64,000 bases of DNA from Epsilonproteobacteria bacterium tcs-49 (GTDB lineage Bacteria; Campylobacterota; Campylobacteria; Campylobacterales; Sulfurovaceae), in assembly GCA_002049495.1 (NCBI GenBank), contig LLYS01000007.1:44637-108636 (forward strand). The letters are read 5' to 3'. Of this stretch, positions 9,832 through 18,213 are shown piece by piece; position 1 is the stretch's first letter; the number at the start of each line of letters is the position of its first letter. The position numbers and the translations under genes were made by a program. The notes below the pieces were generated by a model that ran no database searches, was not told where the DNA came from, and worked only from the letters and a program-made list of their open reading frames with translations.

Positions 9832-11028
9832 CTACTCGCCGAATCCGTATTTTTCCGTCACGAAATCGATATCTTTATCCCCTCTGCCGCTTAGGTTGAC
9901 CAGGATCGACTCGTGGGGCCGCTGCTTGGCTAGTTCCATAGCGTACGCCACGGCGTGGGCGCTTTCCAGTGCGGGGATGATCCCCTCCTTTCGCGAAAGG
10001 GTGAAAAACGCTTCCATACTCTGGGCATCGTCCGCCGTTCCCGCGGTCAATCGCCCGATATCTTTGAGGTGGGCGTGTTCGGGTCCTACGGAGGGGTAGT
10101 CCAAGCCGCTTGCCACCGAATACACCGGCGCGGGTTCGCCCTGCTCGGTTTTGAGCATGATGGAGTTAAACCCGTGCAGCACCCCTTCGCTGCCATAGGT
10201 CAAGCTCGCGGCGTGCTCTCCCAGTTTGGTGCCTTTGCCCATGGGTTCTACCGCGTGCAATGCGACATTCTCATCGTCGATAAAAGCGCTGAAGATACCC
10301 AGGGCGTTGCTGCCGCCGCCTACGCATGCGACCACGTTGTCGGGCTGGTTGCCCGTCATCTCAAAAAACTGCTCTTTGGATTCGATACCCACGATACTTT
10401 GGAAATCGCGCACCATCTGCGGAAAGGGATCGGGACCCACCACCGAACCGATGGCGTAGATGGAGCTCTCGGGATCGCTGAGATAACTCTCAAACGCCGA
10501 ATCCACCGCCTCTTTGAGCGTCTTTGCCCCGAAACTTACGGGAACGACATTGGCGCCGAGGATCTTCATGCGGATCACGTTTGGCTTCTCCTTGGCGATA
10601 TCCACCTCACCCATGTGGATTTCGCACTCCAGCCCAAAATAGGCCGCCGCCGTAGCCAGCGCTACACCGTGCTGTCCCGCGCCCGTTTCGGCGATCACCT
10701 TTTGCTTGCCCATATGCTTTGCCAGCAGCACTTCAGCCATGCAGTGGTTGAGCTTATGCGCTCCGGTGTGGTTGAGATCTTCACGCTTGAGATAGATGTT
10801 GCCTCCGGTCATGGCGCTGAGATTTTTCGCGTAATACACCGGCGTGGGACGCCCCTGGTAATGCTTGCGTATGCGCCGCAATTCGTTGATATACTCGTGG
10901 TTGTTGCGGATGTTGAGATACGCCTGCTTAATCTTTTTAAACTCGTTTTCCAACTCCGGCGGCAGATACGCTCCGCCGAATTTGCCGAAATAGCCGTTTT
11001 CATCGGGATGATTATCCAGATAACCCAT
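9832..11028 (-). CDS. trpB: Tryptophan synthase beta subunit, divergent paralogue
   Basis: PLP enzyme joining indole and serine to make tryptophan. 398 residues with the family core: PLP lysine Lys92 in HTGAHK, catalytic Glu114 in ETGAGQHG, and the phosphate loop VGGGSNA. It differs from the second copy (21404-22606) at sites usually fixed in TrpB: HKLNHCM replaces HKVNNVI after the lysine, and VEPMGKG replaces VEAGGLG. The segment facing TrpA in known complexes ([17 protein letters not shown]) is also altered. No trpA, trpC or trpD is adjacent; neighbours are tonB and murA. It may work alone as an indole-salvage enzyme or use another substrate. The family is certain, the exact role is not. 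Confidence 0.88.
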   Translation of the reverse strand: MGYLDNHPDENGYFGKFGGAYLPPELENEFKKIKQAYLNIRNNHEYINELRRIRKHYQGRPTPVYYAKNLSAMTGGNIYLKREDLNHTGAHKLNHCMAEVLLAKHMGKQKVIAETGAGQHGVALATAAAYFGLECEIHMGEVDIAKEKPNVIRMKILGANVVPVSFGAKTLKEAVDSAFESYLSDPESSIYAIGSVVGPDPFPQMVRDFQSIVGIESKEQFFEMTGNQPDNVVACVGGGSNALGIFSAFIDDENVALHAVEPMGKGTKLGEHAASLTYGSEGVLHGFNSIMLKTEQGEPAPVYSVASGLDYPSVGPEHAHLKDIGRLTAGTADDAQSMEAFFTLSRKEGIIPALESAHAVAYAMELAKQRPHESILVNLSGRGDKDIDFVTEKYGFGE

Positions 11029-11081
11029 CGTTTTCCTTTGTTACGGTTTGCGAAATATTCATTTACAATTTGTTTCCGTTA

Positions 11082-11915
11082 TTATTGCGAAAAAGCGTTG
11101 TAAATCACTTTAATCCGTACCGTCGTAGCGCTATCGGGCCTGGGGTAATCCATGTGCGCAACTTCGATCAATTCGATGGAGTGATCATCCAGTGCGCTGT
11201 AGCCTGATCGTTTGACCAGTTTCAAGCCGCTGATGTCACCGCTTGGATAGAGGGTAAACTCCACGATATTGGTCCCGTTTTGGCGGGTGATTTGAGCAAC
11301 CCTCGGATAACCCAGAATATTGAGGTGACGCTGGGTCACGCTGCCGATGGTTTTGAGGTTGGTGCCCAGAAACTCTTTTTGCTCTTTGGAAAGTTCATCA
11401 TACTCCTGACCGTAAAGGTTTTTCAAATAGCGCTGCGCCTGATCGAGCTGCTTTTGCTCCTTTTGTTTTTGCTGCTGCTTTGAGAGGGCTTGCCCGATCT
11501 GTGAAAGCGAGGGCATCTTCATCGCTTTTGTAGCGTTTTGCTCCTTTTGCACCAGCAGTTTACCCCCCTGCTCCTTTTTCAGCTGTGGGGTTTTTTCGCG
11601 CTTTTTGGGCTTTGGCGGCTTTTTGGGTTCGGGCTTTTCGGGTTCCGTTTCCCGCGGCGGTTCCGGCTGGGGTTTGGGTTTGCTCTCAGGCTGTTTTTTT
11701 GGGGTGTAGGGTTTTTCTATCTGCTCCTTTGGCCGGGGCTTTTGCGGTTTTTTCTCTTTGGCGAACGGTTTGGGAGGCTCGGGCGGTTTTGGCTGTTTTT
11801 GGGGGAGTTCGAGCATGGACAGATCCATCTCGATCGCCTCTTTTTCCTTGGGCGGTTTGGGATGAAACTCGATGACCAGGGCAAGGGCGAGCAGCAAAAG
11901 AAGGTAAACCGCCAA
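11082..11915 (-). CDS. tonB: TonB energy-transducing protein
   Basis: Links the proton-motive force to outer-membrane TonB-dependent transporters. Layout: an N-terminal membrane helix, a Pro/Lys/Glu-rich periplasm-spanning region (about residues 18-110), a Gln/Lys-rich coiled segment (about 130-160), and a C-terminal TonB domain with the VEFTLYPSGDISGLKLVKRSG pattern ending at 277. The coordinates use the first canonical start (TTG at 11915), but that start cuts the membrane helix short and has no ribosome-binding site. An in-frame ATC at 11945, five bases after AAGGAG, would give a full anchor. No exbB or exbD is adjacent. Confidence 0.85.
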   Translation of the reverse strand: MAVYLLLLLALALVIEFHPKPPKEKEAIEMDLSMLELPQKQPKPPEPPKPFAKEKKPQKPRPKEQIEKPYTPKKQPESKPKPQPEPPRETEPEKPEPKKPPKPKKREKTPQLKKEQGGKLLVQKEQNATKAMKMPSLSQIGQALSKQQQKQKEQKQLDQAQRYLKNLYGQEYDELSKEQKEFLGTNLKTIGSVTQRHLNILGYPRVAQITRQNGTNIVEFTLYPSGDISGLKLVKRSGYSALDDHSIELIEVAHMDYPRPDSATTVRIKVIYNAFSQ

Positions 11916-11955
11916 AGCTGCTAAAAACGCGACAAAGACTCTGATGCGATCTCCT

Positions 11956-12864
11956 TTACAGATACAGCTGTTCGACGATTAGCCGTGCCAAAAATACAAA
12001 ACCCAAAAAAAGCACGGAGGTGAGAAAGACCAAAGCGGTCACATCCTCGGGTTTGCAGTCATACAGCGACGAAAGGTTGACGTTTGCCACCGCCAAAGGC
12101 ATCATCAGCTGGATAAACAAGATCGCTTTGACATACCCCGCTACGGGAAAAAACCATAGCACCGCCACCGTCATCAGCGGCAGCAGAACAAACTTTTGCG
12201 CCACCGTCGCGACTGCGAGGCGGACGTTGAGGCTGCGGATTCTGACGCGGTAAAGATACATCCCGAACAAAAACAGTTGGAACACGATCGCCGTATACGC
12301 CCCGTACGTCACCGATTGCATCAGCGGCTTTGGCAGCGTGATCTGCAGATAGTTGCACGCTATGGCGATAACGGCGACGGGAATGATGGGGATCTTAATG
12401 ATATTAAGCAGCGAAGCTTTGATGCTAAAGGCGCCCCGGCTGTAGATATAAACCCCCAGAATATAAACGACAAATACGTTTGCCAGGTTGATCAGCGTAG
12501 TATAGATCACGCTCGCTTCGCCAAAAAGCGCGATCCCCAAAGGGATGCCCAGATTGCCCGTGTTGCCCACCAGCCCGGCGATGGAAGCGATGGAGCGCTC
12601 CTTGGGGTCGCTAAATACGCGGCGGGCGAAGAAGACGCTCGCGCCTAGAACCAGCGCGACGATAAGCAGGTACAAAAGCGCACTGTGCCAGTGTGTCGGC
12701 TGCAGATTGGCCGAAGTCAAGCCCCAGAAGGTCAGAAAGGGTTGGAAAAAATACACCGACATGATGGTGATACTTTTTTCATCCAACTCCCGAAACAGGC
12801 GCTTTGCCACATACCCCAGCAGGATAAAAAGGTAGATCGATCCAATCGCCAGGGCTATCTGCAC
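11956..12864 (-). CDS. AEC-family permease (auxin efflux carrier fold)
   Basis: 302-residue inner-membrane protein with about ten hydrophobic helices and the AEC-family pattern: N-terminal LFILLGYVAKRLF, an early NTGNLGIPLG motif in the fifth helix region, and a matching second half. AEC carriers move small organic acids such as malate or related metabolites, but the substrate cannot be read from sequence. The start is GTG at 12864, overlapping the tgt stop (TAGTG), so it is coupled to tgt. The stop lies just before the tonB ribosome-binding site. Confidence 0.85.
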   Translation of the reverse strand: MQIALAIGSIYLFILLGYVAKRLFRELDEKSITIMSVYFFQPFLTFWGLTSANLQPTHWHSALLYLLIVALVLGASVFFARRVFSDPKERSIASIAGLVGNTGNLGIPLGIALFGEASVIYTTLINLANVFVVYILGVYIYSRGAFSIKASLLNIIKIPIIPVAVIAIACNYLQITLPKPLMQSVTYGAYTAIVFQLFLFGMYLYRVRIRSLNVRLAVATVAQKFVLLPLMTVAVLWFFPVAGYVKAILFIQLMMPLAVANVNLSSLYDCKPEDVTALVFLTSVLFLGFVFLARLIVEQLYL

Positions 12865-13988
12865 TACGACCCCCGCTTGTGGTAAAACTCTTTTTTAAAT
12901 TCGTCGAAGCGGTTTTGCAAAATCGCTTCGCGGGCTTGTTTCATCAGTGTCAGATAGTAGTGCAGGTTGTGGATCGAAGCCAGCCGGAAGTACGTGATCT
13001 CTCTGGCGCGCACCAGATGGTTGAGGTAGGCTTTGCTGTAGTTTTGGCACACCATGCATCCGCACGCCTCATCGACGGGACTACTGTCGTTTTTAAAGCG
13101 CGCGGCTTTGATGTTGATCTTGCCGTAGCTGGTAAAAAGCGTGCCGTTGCGCGCGTTTCTGGTGGGCATGACGCAATCAAACATATCCACGCCCCGCTGG
13201 ATATTTTCCACCAGATCCTCGGGCGTGCCCACCCCCATGAGATAGCGCGGCTTATCCTTTGGCATCAAAGGCGTGGTAAACTCCACCGTATCGTACATAT
13301 CGGTGTTGGCTTCCCCCACCGACAGCCCGCCGATGGCGTAGCCGTCAAACTCTTCCAGGTTTGTCAACTGCGTCGCCGAGAGTTTGCGAAACTCCTTGTC
13401 GATACCGCCTTGGATGATGGCGAAGATGTTTTGTTCCGTACCGGTACCGCGGCTTTGCTGCGCCTTGTGGTACGCAATCGACGCTTCGGCCCAGCGCGTG
13501 GTGCGCTCGATCGATTCTTTGATGCGCGCTTTTGTGGCGGGGAGTGCGGGCAGATCGTCCAAAATCATCATGATGTCGCTGCCCAGATTGTACTGGATAT
13601 CCAGCACCTTTTCGGGGGTGAACATATGCTTGCTGCCGTCGATGTGGCTGGCAAATTCGATCCCGTTTTCGTGCAGTTTGGTGTTGGCGTTGAGGCTAAA
13701 GGCTTGAAAACCGCCGCTGTCGGTTAAAAAGCTTTTTTCAAACCCCGTAAAGCCGTGGAGCTTGCCCTGATTTGCAACCAGCTCATCGCCGGGGCGCAGG
13801 TAGAGGTGGTAGGTATTTGCCAAAATGATTTCGGGTTGTAAAAAGGTGTTCAGATCGGTCGTATCTACCGCCTTGACCGCCGCTGCGGTGCCTACGGGCA
13901 TAAAAACGGGGGTTTGGATGGTGGAGTGGGCGGTTTTGATGGTAGCGGCCCGGGCGCTGCCGTCGGTATTGTCTATGGAAAATTGCAA
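12864..13988 (-). CDS. tgt: tRNA-guanine transglycosylase
   Basis: Replaces guanine-34 with preQ1 in tRNAs for Asp, Asn, His and Tyr, the entry step to queuosine. 374 residues, matching family length. Visible are the active-site aspartate in [12 protein letters not shown], the nucleophile region [12 protein letters not shown], and the zinc site CGCMVC with a later histidine (LNHLV). I chose the TTG at 13988: AAGGA lies six bases upstream and homologues start with a similar FSIDNTDG sequence; the longest frame adds 25 residues lacking homology. A -10 element lies 37 bases upstream. It heads a long minus-strand run. Confidence 0.95.
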   Translation of the reverse strand: MQFSIDNTDGSARAATIKTAHSTIQTPVFMPVGTAAAVKAVDTTDLNTFLQPEIILANTYHLYLRPGDELVANQGKLHGFTGFEKSFLTDSGGFQAFSLNANTKLHENGIEFASHIDGSKHMFTPEKVLDIQYNLGSDIMMILDDLPALPATKARIKESIERTTRWAEASIAYHKAQQSRGTGTEQNIFAIIQGGIDKEFRKLSATQLTNLEEFDGYAIGGLSVGEANTDMYDTVEFTTPLMPKDKPRYLMGVGTPEDLVENIQRGVDMFDCVMPTRNARNGTLFTSYGKINIKAARFKNDSSPVDEACGCMVCQNYSKAYLNHLVRAREITYFRLASIHNLHYYLTLMKQAREAILQNRFDEFKKEFYHKRGS

Positions 13989-14024
13989 AAAATATCCTTG
14001 TTCTGCGCGTAAAGTAGTTGTGCA

Positions 14025-14030
14025 ATTATA
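14025..14030 (-). promoter_or_regulatory. -10 element (TATAAT) of the tgt operon
   Basis: On the minus strand TTGTATAATTG lies 36 bases before the TTG start of tgt. It is the likely main promoter for the tgt-AEC-tonB-trpB run. Confidence 0.5.
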
Positions 14031-14125
14031 CAATATTTTGCCCCGTAGCGTTTTATACGGCACCGTTGCTCTGTTTTTTCCATACCTGCGGCGGGTTCAC
14101 GGATGGGTAAAAACTTCCGTTATGG

Positions 14126-14131
14126 TACAAT
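14126..14131 (+). promoter_or_regulatory. -10 element (TACAAT) of the aminotransferase gene
   Basis: TATGGTACAAT ends 23 bases before the ATG at 14155. A TATGG extension before the hexamer recurs at other promoters in this window, for example before 45186. Confidence 0.5.
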
Positions 14132-14154
14132 ACCCCCTAAAAAAGGGAGTTTTC

Positions 14155-15300
14155 ATGCGAATCAGCAAGCGTGCAAGCGATATATCCCAATCGGAGATCC
14201 GCGCCATGTCGGTACTGTGCCGGGAAAAAAACGGATTGAATATGGCCCAGGGCCTGTGCGACCTGCAGGTCCCCGCCCCGGTTCTTAAAGGCGCCAAAGA
14301 GGGGTTGGAAAGCGGCCAAAACAGCTACACCTCCGCCTACGGTACCCACCGTCTGCGTGAAGCGATCGCCAAAAAACAAAACACCTTTTACGATCAGAAT
14401 GTTTCGGCGGACAACGTGCTTGTCAGCCTCGGCGCCACGGGGGCGTTTTATACCACTGCCATGACGCTGCTAAATGAGGGGGATGAAGTGGTGGTGTTTG
14501 AACCCTACTACGGGTACCACGTCGCCACACTCAAAGCGATCGGCTGCAAAATCCGCTACATTACCACCACGCCACCCAACTACGAGATCGATTTTGACCT
14601 GCTGGAAAAAAGCATCGGCGAAGATACCAAAGCGATCCTGATCTGCAACCCCTCCAACCCAAGCGGCAAAGTCTATAGCAAACAGGAGCTCGAAACGCTG
14701 GGGGCACTGGTCAAACAAAAGGAGATGGTGCTTTTTAGCGATGAAATGTATGAGCACTTTGTGTATGATGAGGCGAGCTTTACCTCGGCACTGAGTATAC
14801 AAAGCCTGCAAAAGCGCTGCGTAGTGATCTCGGGCTTTTCAAAAATCTACTCCATCACCGGGTGGCGTCTGGGGTATGCCATCAGCGAAAAAGCCGTCAT
14901 CAACCACGCTTCGGCACTGAACGACCTGGTCTACGTCTGCCCGCCGGCTCCGCTGCAAAACGGCGTACTGCGGGGGCTTTTGGAGTTGCCCAAAGCATAC
15001 TATACGGATGTGGCGAAGCAGCATCAAAAAAAGCGTGATCTTTTTGTCAAAGCGCTCAATGACGCGGGATTGAAAGCCCAGTACGTCAAGGGGGCGTACT
15101 ACGTACTTGCCGATATAAGCCCCCTAGCAGGCGAAGACGATAAACAAAAGGTACTGACGCTGCTGGAGCGTACCGGCATCGCCGCGGTCCCGGGGCGGGC
15201 GTTTTACCAAGACAGCGAGGGGCTGCATCTGGCCCGCTTTTGCTTTTCAAAAAAGCCGGAGGAGCTTGAGGAGGCGATCGGACGCTTAAAACAGCTCTAA
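14155..15300 (+). CDS. PLP-dependent class I/II aminotransferase
   Basis: 381-residue fold-type I aminotransferase. The PLP-binding lysine is Lys230 in SGFSKIYSITGWRLGY, and NPSNPSGKVYS contains the cofactor-binding asparagine. The family includes aspartate, aromatic and methionine (YbdL-like) aminotransferases; MAQGLCDLQVP in place of the common NLGQGFPDF makes exact substrate assignment unsafe. I chose the ATG at 14155 because of the GGGAG site and the family start; the open frame runs further upstream across the promoter. It ends converging with the RHH-like gene, with a 4-base overlap of stop regions. Confidence 0.88.
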   Translation: MRISKRASDISQSEIRAMSVLCREKNGLNMAQGLCDLQVPAPVLKGAKEGLESGQNSYTSAYGTHRLREAIAKKQNTFYDQNVSADNVLVSLGATGAFYTTAMTLLNEGDEVVVFEPYYGYHVATLKAIGCKIRYITTTPPNYEIDFDLLEKSIGEDTKAILICNPSNPSGKVYSKQELETLGALVKQKEMVLFSDEMYEHFVYDEASFTSALSIQSLQKRCVVISGFSKIYSITGWRLGYAISEKAVINHASALNDLVYVCPPAPLQNGVLRGLLELPKAYYTDVAKQHQKKRDLFVKALNDAGLKAQYVKGAYYVLADISPLAGEDDKQKVLTLLERTGIAAVPGRAFYQDSEGLHLARFCFSKKPEELEEAIGRLKQL

Positions 15301-15506
15301 TCCAGCTCCACCCCCTCCCAGAACTCGTCGTAATCAAGGTTGGTCATGGCGTTTTCCTTCTCCATACTTTTTTCCAGCATCCTTTTTTGCTGGGTTTCAA
15401 AGTACAGCTCCAGCGCTTCTTCAAGCATGGTCGAAGCATCCTTGTCCAGCATCTGGCCGAAAGTTTCTAAGTTCTCGATCGTTTCTTTTTTGAGGGTAAA
15501 GTGCAT
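15297..15506 (-). CDS. Small RHH-like protein (possible antitoxin or regulator), 69 aa
   Basis: The N-terminal half (HFTLKKETIENLETFGQML, then STMLEEALELYFE) has the strand-helix-helix look of ribbon-helix-helix DNA-binding proteins; the C-terminal half is acidic. GGAG lies well placed before the ATG at 15506. It follows the Mut7-C gene by 46 bases on the same strand. Small RHH proteins are often antitoxins, and the neighbour carries a nuclease fold, but the nuclease comes first here and is larger than usual toxins, so the pairing is only a hypothesis. Confidence 0.6.
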   Translation of the reverse strand: MHFTLKKETIENLETFGQMLDKDASTMLEEALELYFETQQKRMLEKSMEKENAMTNLDYDEFWEGVELD

Positions 15507-15552
15507 AGGTTTCTCCGTAATATCACATATATTCTTGCAAAGCGCCATTGTA

Positions 15553-16269
15553 TCACAGCCGCTTCAGCAGCGCAAACATCCGCTTAAAGTGCGTCCCCTT
15601 CCAATACACCTTGTCGCACTTGTCGCAGTATTTGAACTCTTCATACCCCGCGGCGACTTTGGGCGGCAGACGGTCAAGTACCGCGGCTTTTTCCGCCTCC
15701 CGTAGCGGCGTATCGCACACCATGCAGCGGGTAAAGGGACGCATATGCTCTTTGAGATTAAAAAACGCCACCAACTCTTTGAGCTGCTCCTCGGCCCGCA
15801 CCGCGCGTACGTATCGCCCCCGGGCGATGATCTTTCGCATCAGCAGCCGTTTGTCCCGGGTCAGGACGATGCGCTCCTGCTCCGCGGCGACGCGGGCGAG
15901 TTTCCCATCGGCGATATCGTTTTCAAAGTAGACGCTAAAGCCAAGCATCCGCAGGTATTTGACGCATTTTGCCACGTTGCAGTCTACGGCAAAATGCAGC
16001 GGCTCCACACCGGTATCGAAAACGGTGTAGGGGTACAGCCGCAGCACATCCCCCTGCTTCACCGCGTCATCTGCGAAAACCTCCCGTCCGTTTCGCTCCA
16101 CCCCCTTGATCTCGGTATGGGGGATCCCCGCCGACTCGGCCACGTCTTTGATCGTCGCCGTGGTCGCCACGCGCAGCCGTAAACGCGGGTCACGCTTTTT
16201 TCGGGGCAGAAAATCCCGAAGCGATCCACCGGGCTCGAGGGTAAGGTCTAACTTTTCGTTTATGGTCAT
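15553..16269 (-). CDS. Mut7-C RNase-domain protein with N-terminal ubiquitin-like fold
   Basis: 238 residues in two parts. Residues about 1-85 look like the Mut7-C-associated ubiquitin-like (beta-grasp) domain. Residues about 90-238 are a Mut7-C PIN-fold RNase domain, with Asp96 in FAVDCNVAKCVKYLRMLGF and Asp139 in LTRDKRLL as likely metal ligands. A zinc ribbon at the end has Cys182/Cys185 and Cys215/Cys218. The bacterial family is uncharacterised, though the fold implies RNA cleavage. It diverges from the COG3400 gene and precedes the RHH-like gene. The ribosome-binding site is weak, so the start is less certain. Confidence 0.85.
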   Translation of the reverse strand: MTINEKLDLTLEPGGSLRDFLPRKKRDPRLRLRVATTATIKDVAESAGIPHTEIKGVERNGREVFADDAVKQGDVLRLYPYTVFDTGVEPLHFAVDCNVAKCVKYLRMLGFSVYFENDIADGKLARVAAEQERIVLTRDKRLLMRKIIARGRYVRAVRAEEQLKELVAFFNLKEHMRPFTRCMVCDTPLREAEKAAVLDRLPPKVAAGYEEFKYCDKCDKVYWKGTHFKRMFALLKRL

Positions 16270-16284
16270 GATACTCTTTTATGG

Positions 16285-16290
16285 TAAAAT
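16285..16290 (+). promoter_or_regulatory. Candidate -10 element (TAAAAT) of the COG3400 gene
   Basis: ATGGTAAAAT lies 34 bases before the ATG at 16325. A second option, TATAAC at about 16305-16310, is closer to the start. Confidence 0.35.
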
Positions 16291-16324
16291 ATCTTCTTTA
16301 CTATTATAACAGTTTGGGAGCTAA

Positions 16325-17713
16325 ATGAGAGAGATACTTGTACTGGCCGACGGCGTCGTAGCCAAAACCTTTATCCAGTGGCTGGAAAAAAACCGCGTTT
16401 TGGAAAACAAATTTACGGTCGTGTATTACAACGACAACGTCCGAAGCGACAATAAAAACATCGACTTCGTCAAGCTCGACCCCACCAGTTTTGTCAAACT
16501 CTCCACGGTTTTTAAACCGAGCTTTTCGGATGTGTTTATCATCATGGCCAACAAAACCGATACCATAAGCTCCTATGAGAACCTGCGCCGTCTAAGCAAA
16601 AAGGTGCATATCGTTTTGTTTGACCGCTGGGGCTTTGAGCTGGACGATAACAATATGATCAAGCTCGATGCCAACGAACTGCTGGCAAACCACCTGTTCG
16701 ATCAGATCCCGAACGTCCCCGTTTTCGCAAAAAACGTCGGGCTGGGACAGGGGGAAGTGATGGAGGTTCTGGTGCCGCTTGGCAGCAGCTACTCCTACCG
16801 CTATATCGGCTCCATCCAGCAGCGAAAGTTCCGCATCGTCGGCCTGTACCGCAACTCAAAGCTGCAACTGGTACAAAACAATATGATCGTCAAACCCAAC
16901 GATACGCTGCTTATCGTGGGAAAACCCAAGGTGCTGGAAAACGTTTTTTATGCCATCAAACAAAAAGGCGGTCAATTTCCCGCCCCCTACGGCAAGGATA
17001 TCTACGTCCTTCTCGACACGACCCGGGAGTTGCGGGTGCTGAAAAACACCCTCAACCAGGCACTGTTTTTGAAAAACAGTTTTGAAACCAAACTGATCAT
17101 CCGCGTCCTCAACCCCGCGAAACTGCACTTTCTCAACGAGATCAAGGATCTGAGTTCCAAATCGGTGGATATCTTGTTTGATTATCACGACCGCGATATG
17201 CATGAGTTGATCAACAGTGATCTCAACAGTTATAACATCGGGTTGATGACCCTTGATGAGCAGATGTTTGCGAAAAATATCAACTTTTTTTACGAATGCA
17301 ACAAACCGATCTTCCGATCGGGGGATTTTGAGCTCAGCTCCATCGAAAGCGCGGCGGCGATCATGAGCGAGGAGGAGGATATGGAAACCATCTCCACGAC
17401 GATCTTTGACATCGCCGACAAGCTCTCGCTTAAAATCAACCTCTACGATTACGATCCCGACGGGGAGTTTAAAAGCGAAAACTTTACCGTCGAACACTTC
17501 GAAGCGCTGGCAAACGTGCACAGTAGGAAACTCAGCGTTACCCAGGAGATAAAAAACCCGATTCTGGCTTTGCGGGAGGAAAAAGCGCACCTGCAGGTAC
17601 TCCCCTTTTCCAAAGACACCGTTGAAAGCGGAATTTTAAAACTGTTTTCCACAAACGTGAAAGACTTCTTTCTGCGGGTGAAAAAACACCCGCAGATTTT
17701 CATCCCCGTTTAA
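16325..17713 (+). CDS. COG3400-type protein with TrkA-N-like and TrkA-C-like domains
   Basis: 462 residues. The N-terminal 110 residues resemble a Rossmann-like TrkA-N domain without the usual glycine motif. Residues about 140-205 match a TrkA-C domain (GEVMEVLVPLGSSY, ending KPNDTLLIVGKP). The C-terminal half is a second alpha/beta region of unknown role. TrkA-N/C proteins gate potassium channels by binding nucleotides. This family is conserved in Campylobacterota but no function is established, and no transporter gene is adjacent. The ATG at 16325 follows GGGAG. The coding end contains a strong hairpin, listed separately. Confidence 0.75.
   Translation: MREILVLADGVVAKTFIQWLEKNRVLENKFTVVYYNDNVRSDNKNIDFVKLDPTSFVKLSTVFKPSFSDVFIIMANKTDTISSYENLRRLSKKVHIVLFDRWGFELDDNNMIKLDANELLANHLFDQIPNVPVFAKNVGLGQGEVMEVLVPLGSSYSYRYIGSIQQRKFRIVGLYRNSKLQLVQNNMIVKPNDTLLIVGKPKVLENVFYAIKQKGGQFPAPYGKDIYVLLDTTRELRVLKNTLNQALFLKNSFETKLIIRVLNPAKLHFLNEIKDLSSKSVDILFDYHDRDMHELINSDLNSYNIGLMTLDEQMFAKNINFFYECNKPIFRSGDFELSSIESAAAIMSEEEDMETISTTIFDIADKLSLKINLYDYDPDGEFKSENFTVEHFEALANVHSRKLSVTQEIKNPILALREEKAHLQVLPFSKDTVESGILKLFSTNVKDFFLRVKKHPQIFIPV
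17672..17700 (+). terminator. Intrinsic-terminator-like hairpin inside the end of the COG3400 gene
   Basis: CTGCGGGTG (17672-17680) and CACCCGCAG (17687-17695) form a perfect 9-bp stem with an A6 loop, followed by ATTTTC. It lies wholly within codons for the last residues of the protein, before the TAA at 17711-17713. The T-rich side faces plus-strand transcription. Confidence 0.6.
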
Positions 17714-18144
17714 AAAAGAAAGCTTTTTGTAGGAAGTTCGCACTCACCGTCATATTCGCACCGGTCGCTGTGGAAAGCTTCGATAGCGCTGATGAGCGTT
17801 TTTTTGGATACGGGTTTGAGCAGCCGCATCTTGTTGTAGTTTTCTTTACAGTGGCCGCAGCCGTTCTCGTCGCTGCAGTAAACACTGTTTGAGAGTACGA
17901 TTACCTTCAACTCCGGTGCCAGAGCGATCAAATTATTAAGCGCTTTGATCCCCTCGTTCATATGGTGATCGATCACCAGCGTATCTATCCGGTCTTTGAT
18001 CTTTTGAAACCCCTCGACGATCGATTCGCAACTGTCGCTGATAATCGTCTCCACTTTGAACCGCTTGCTCAGCAGCCGGCGAACAAGCTCCATGTCCTCG
18101 TTGAAGCCGCGCCCCGAATTAATAAACAATACCCTTTTTTCCAT
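17710..18144 (-). CDS. Receiver-like protein with two cysteine clusters, 144 aa
   Basis: The fold resembles a response-regulator receiver: Asp59 in TLVIDHHMNEG at the phospho-acceptor position, VIVLSNS for the following strand, and Lys110 in LLKPVSKKTL as the conserved lysine. The acidic pair expected after the first strand is absent (FINSGRGFNED). A cysteine group, C90, C96 and C99 (YCSDENGCGHC), sits between the fourth strand and the lysine, and a second pair, C129 and C135, is at the C-terminus. The insert suggests metal or redox sensing. There is no output domain. It converges on the COG3400 gene, sharing a TTTAAA stop region. I prefer the ATG at 18144; one at 18162 is possible. Confidence 0.7.
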   Translation of the reverse strand: MEKRVLFINSGRGFNEDMELVRRLLSKRFKVETIISDSCESIVEGFQKIKDRIDTLVIDHHMNEGIKALNNLIALAPELKVIVLSNSVYCSDENGCGHCKENYNKMRLLKPVSKKTLISAIEAFHSDRCEYDGECELPTKSFLF

Positions 18145-18213
18145 ACCATTCCAACCCCACATTAAGAATAGTATAGCGTACTGTGAAACAGCTTAATATA
18201 AGTTTAATTTATT

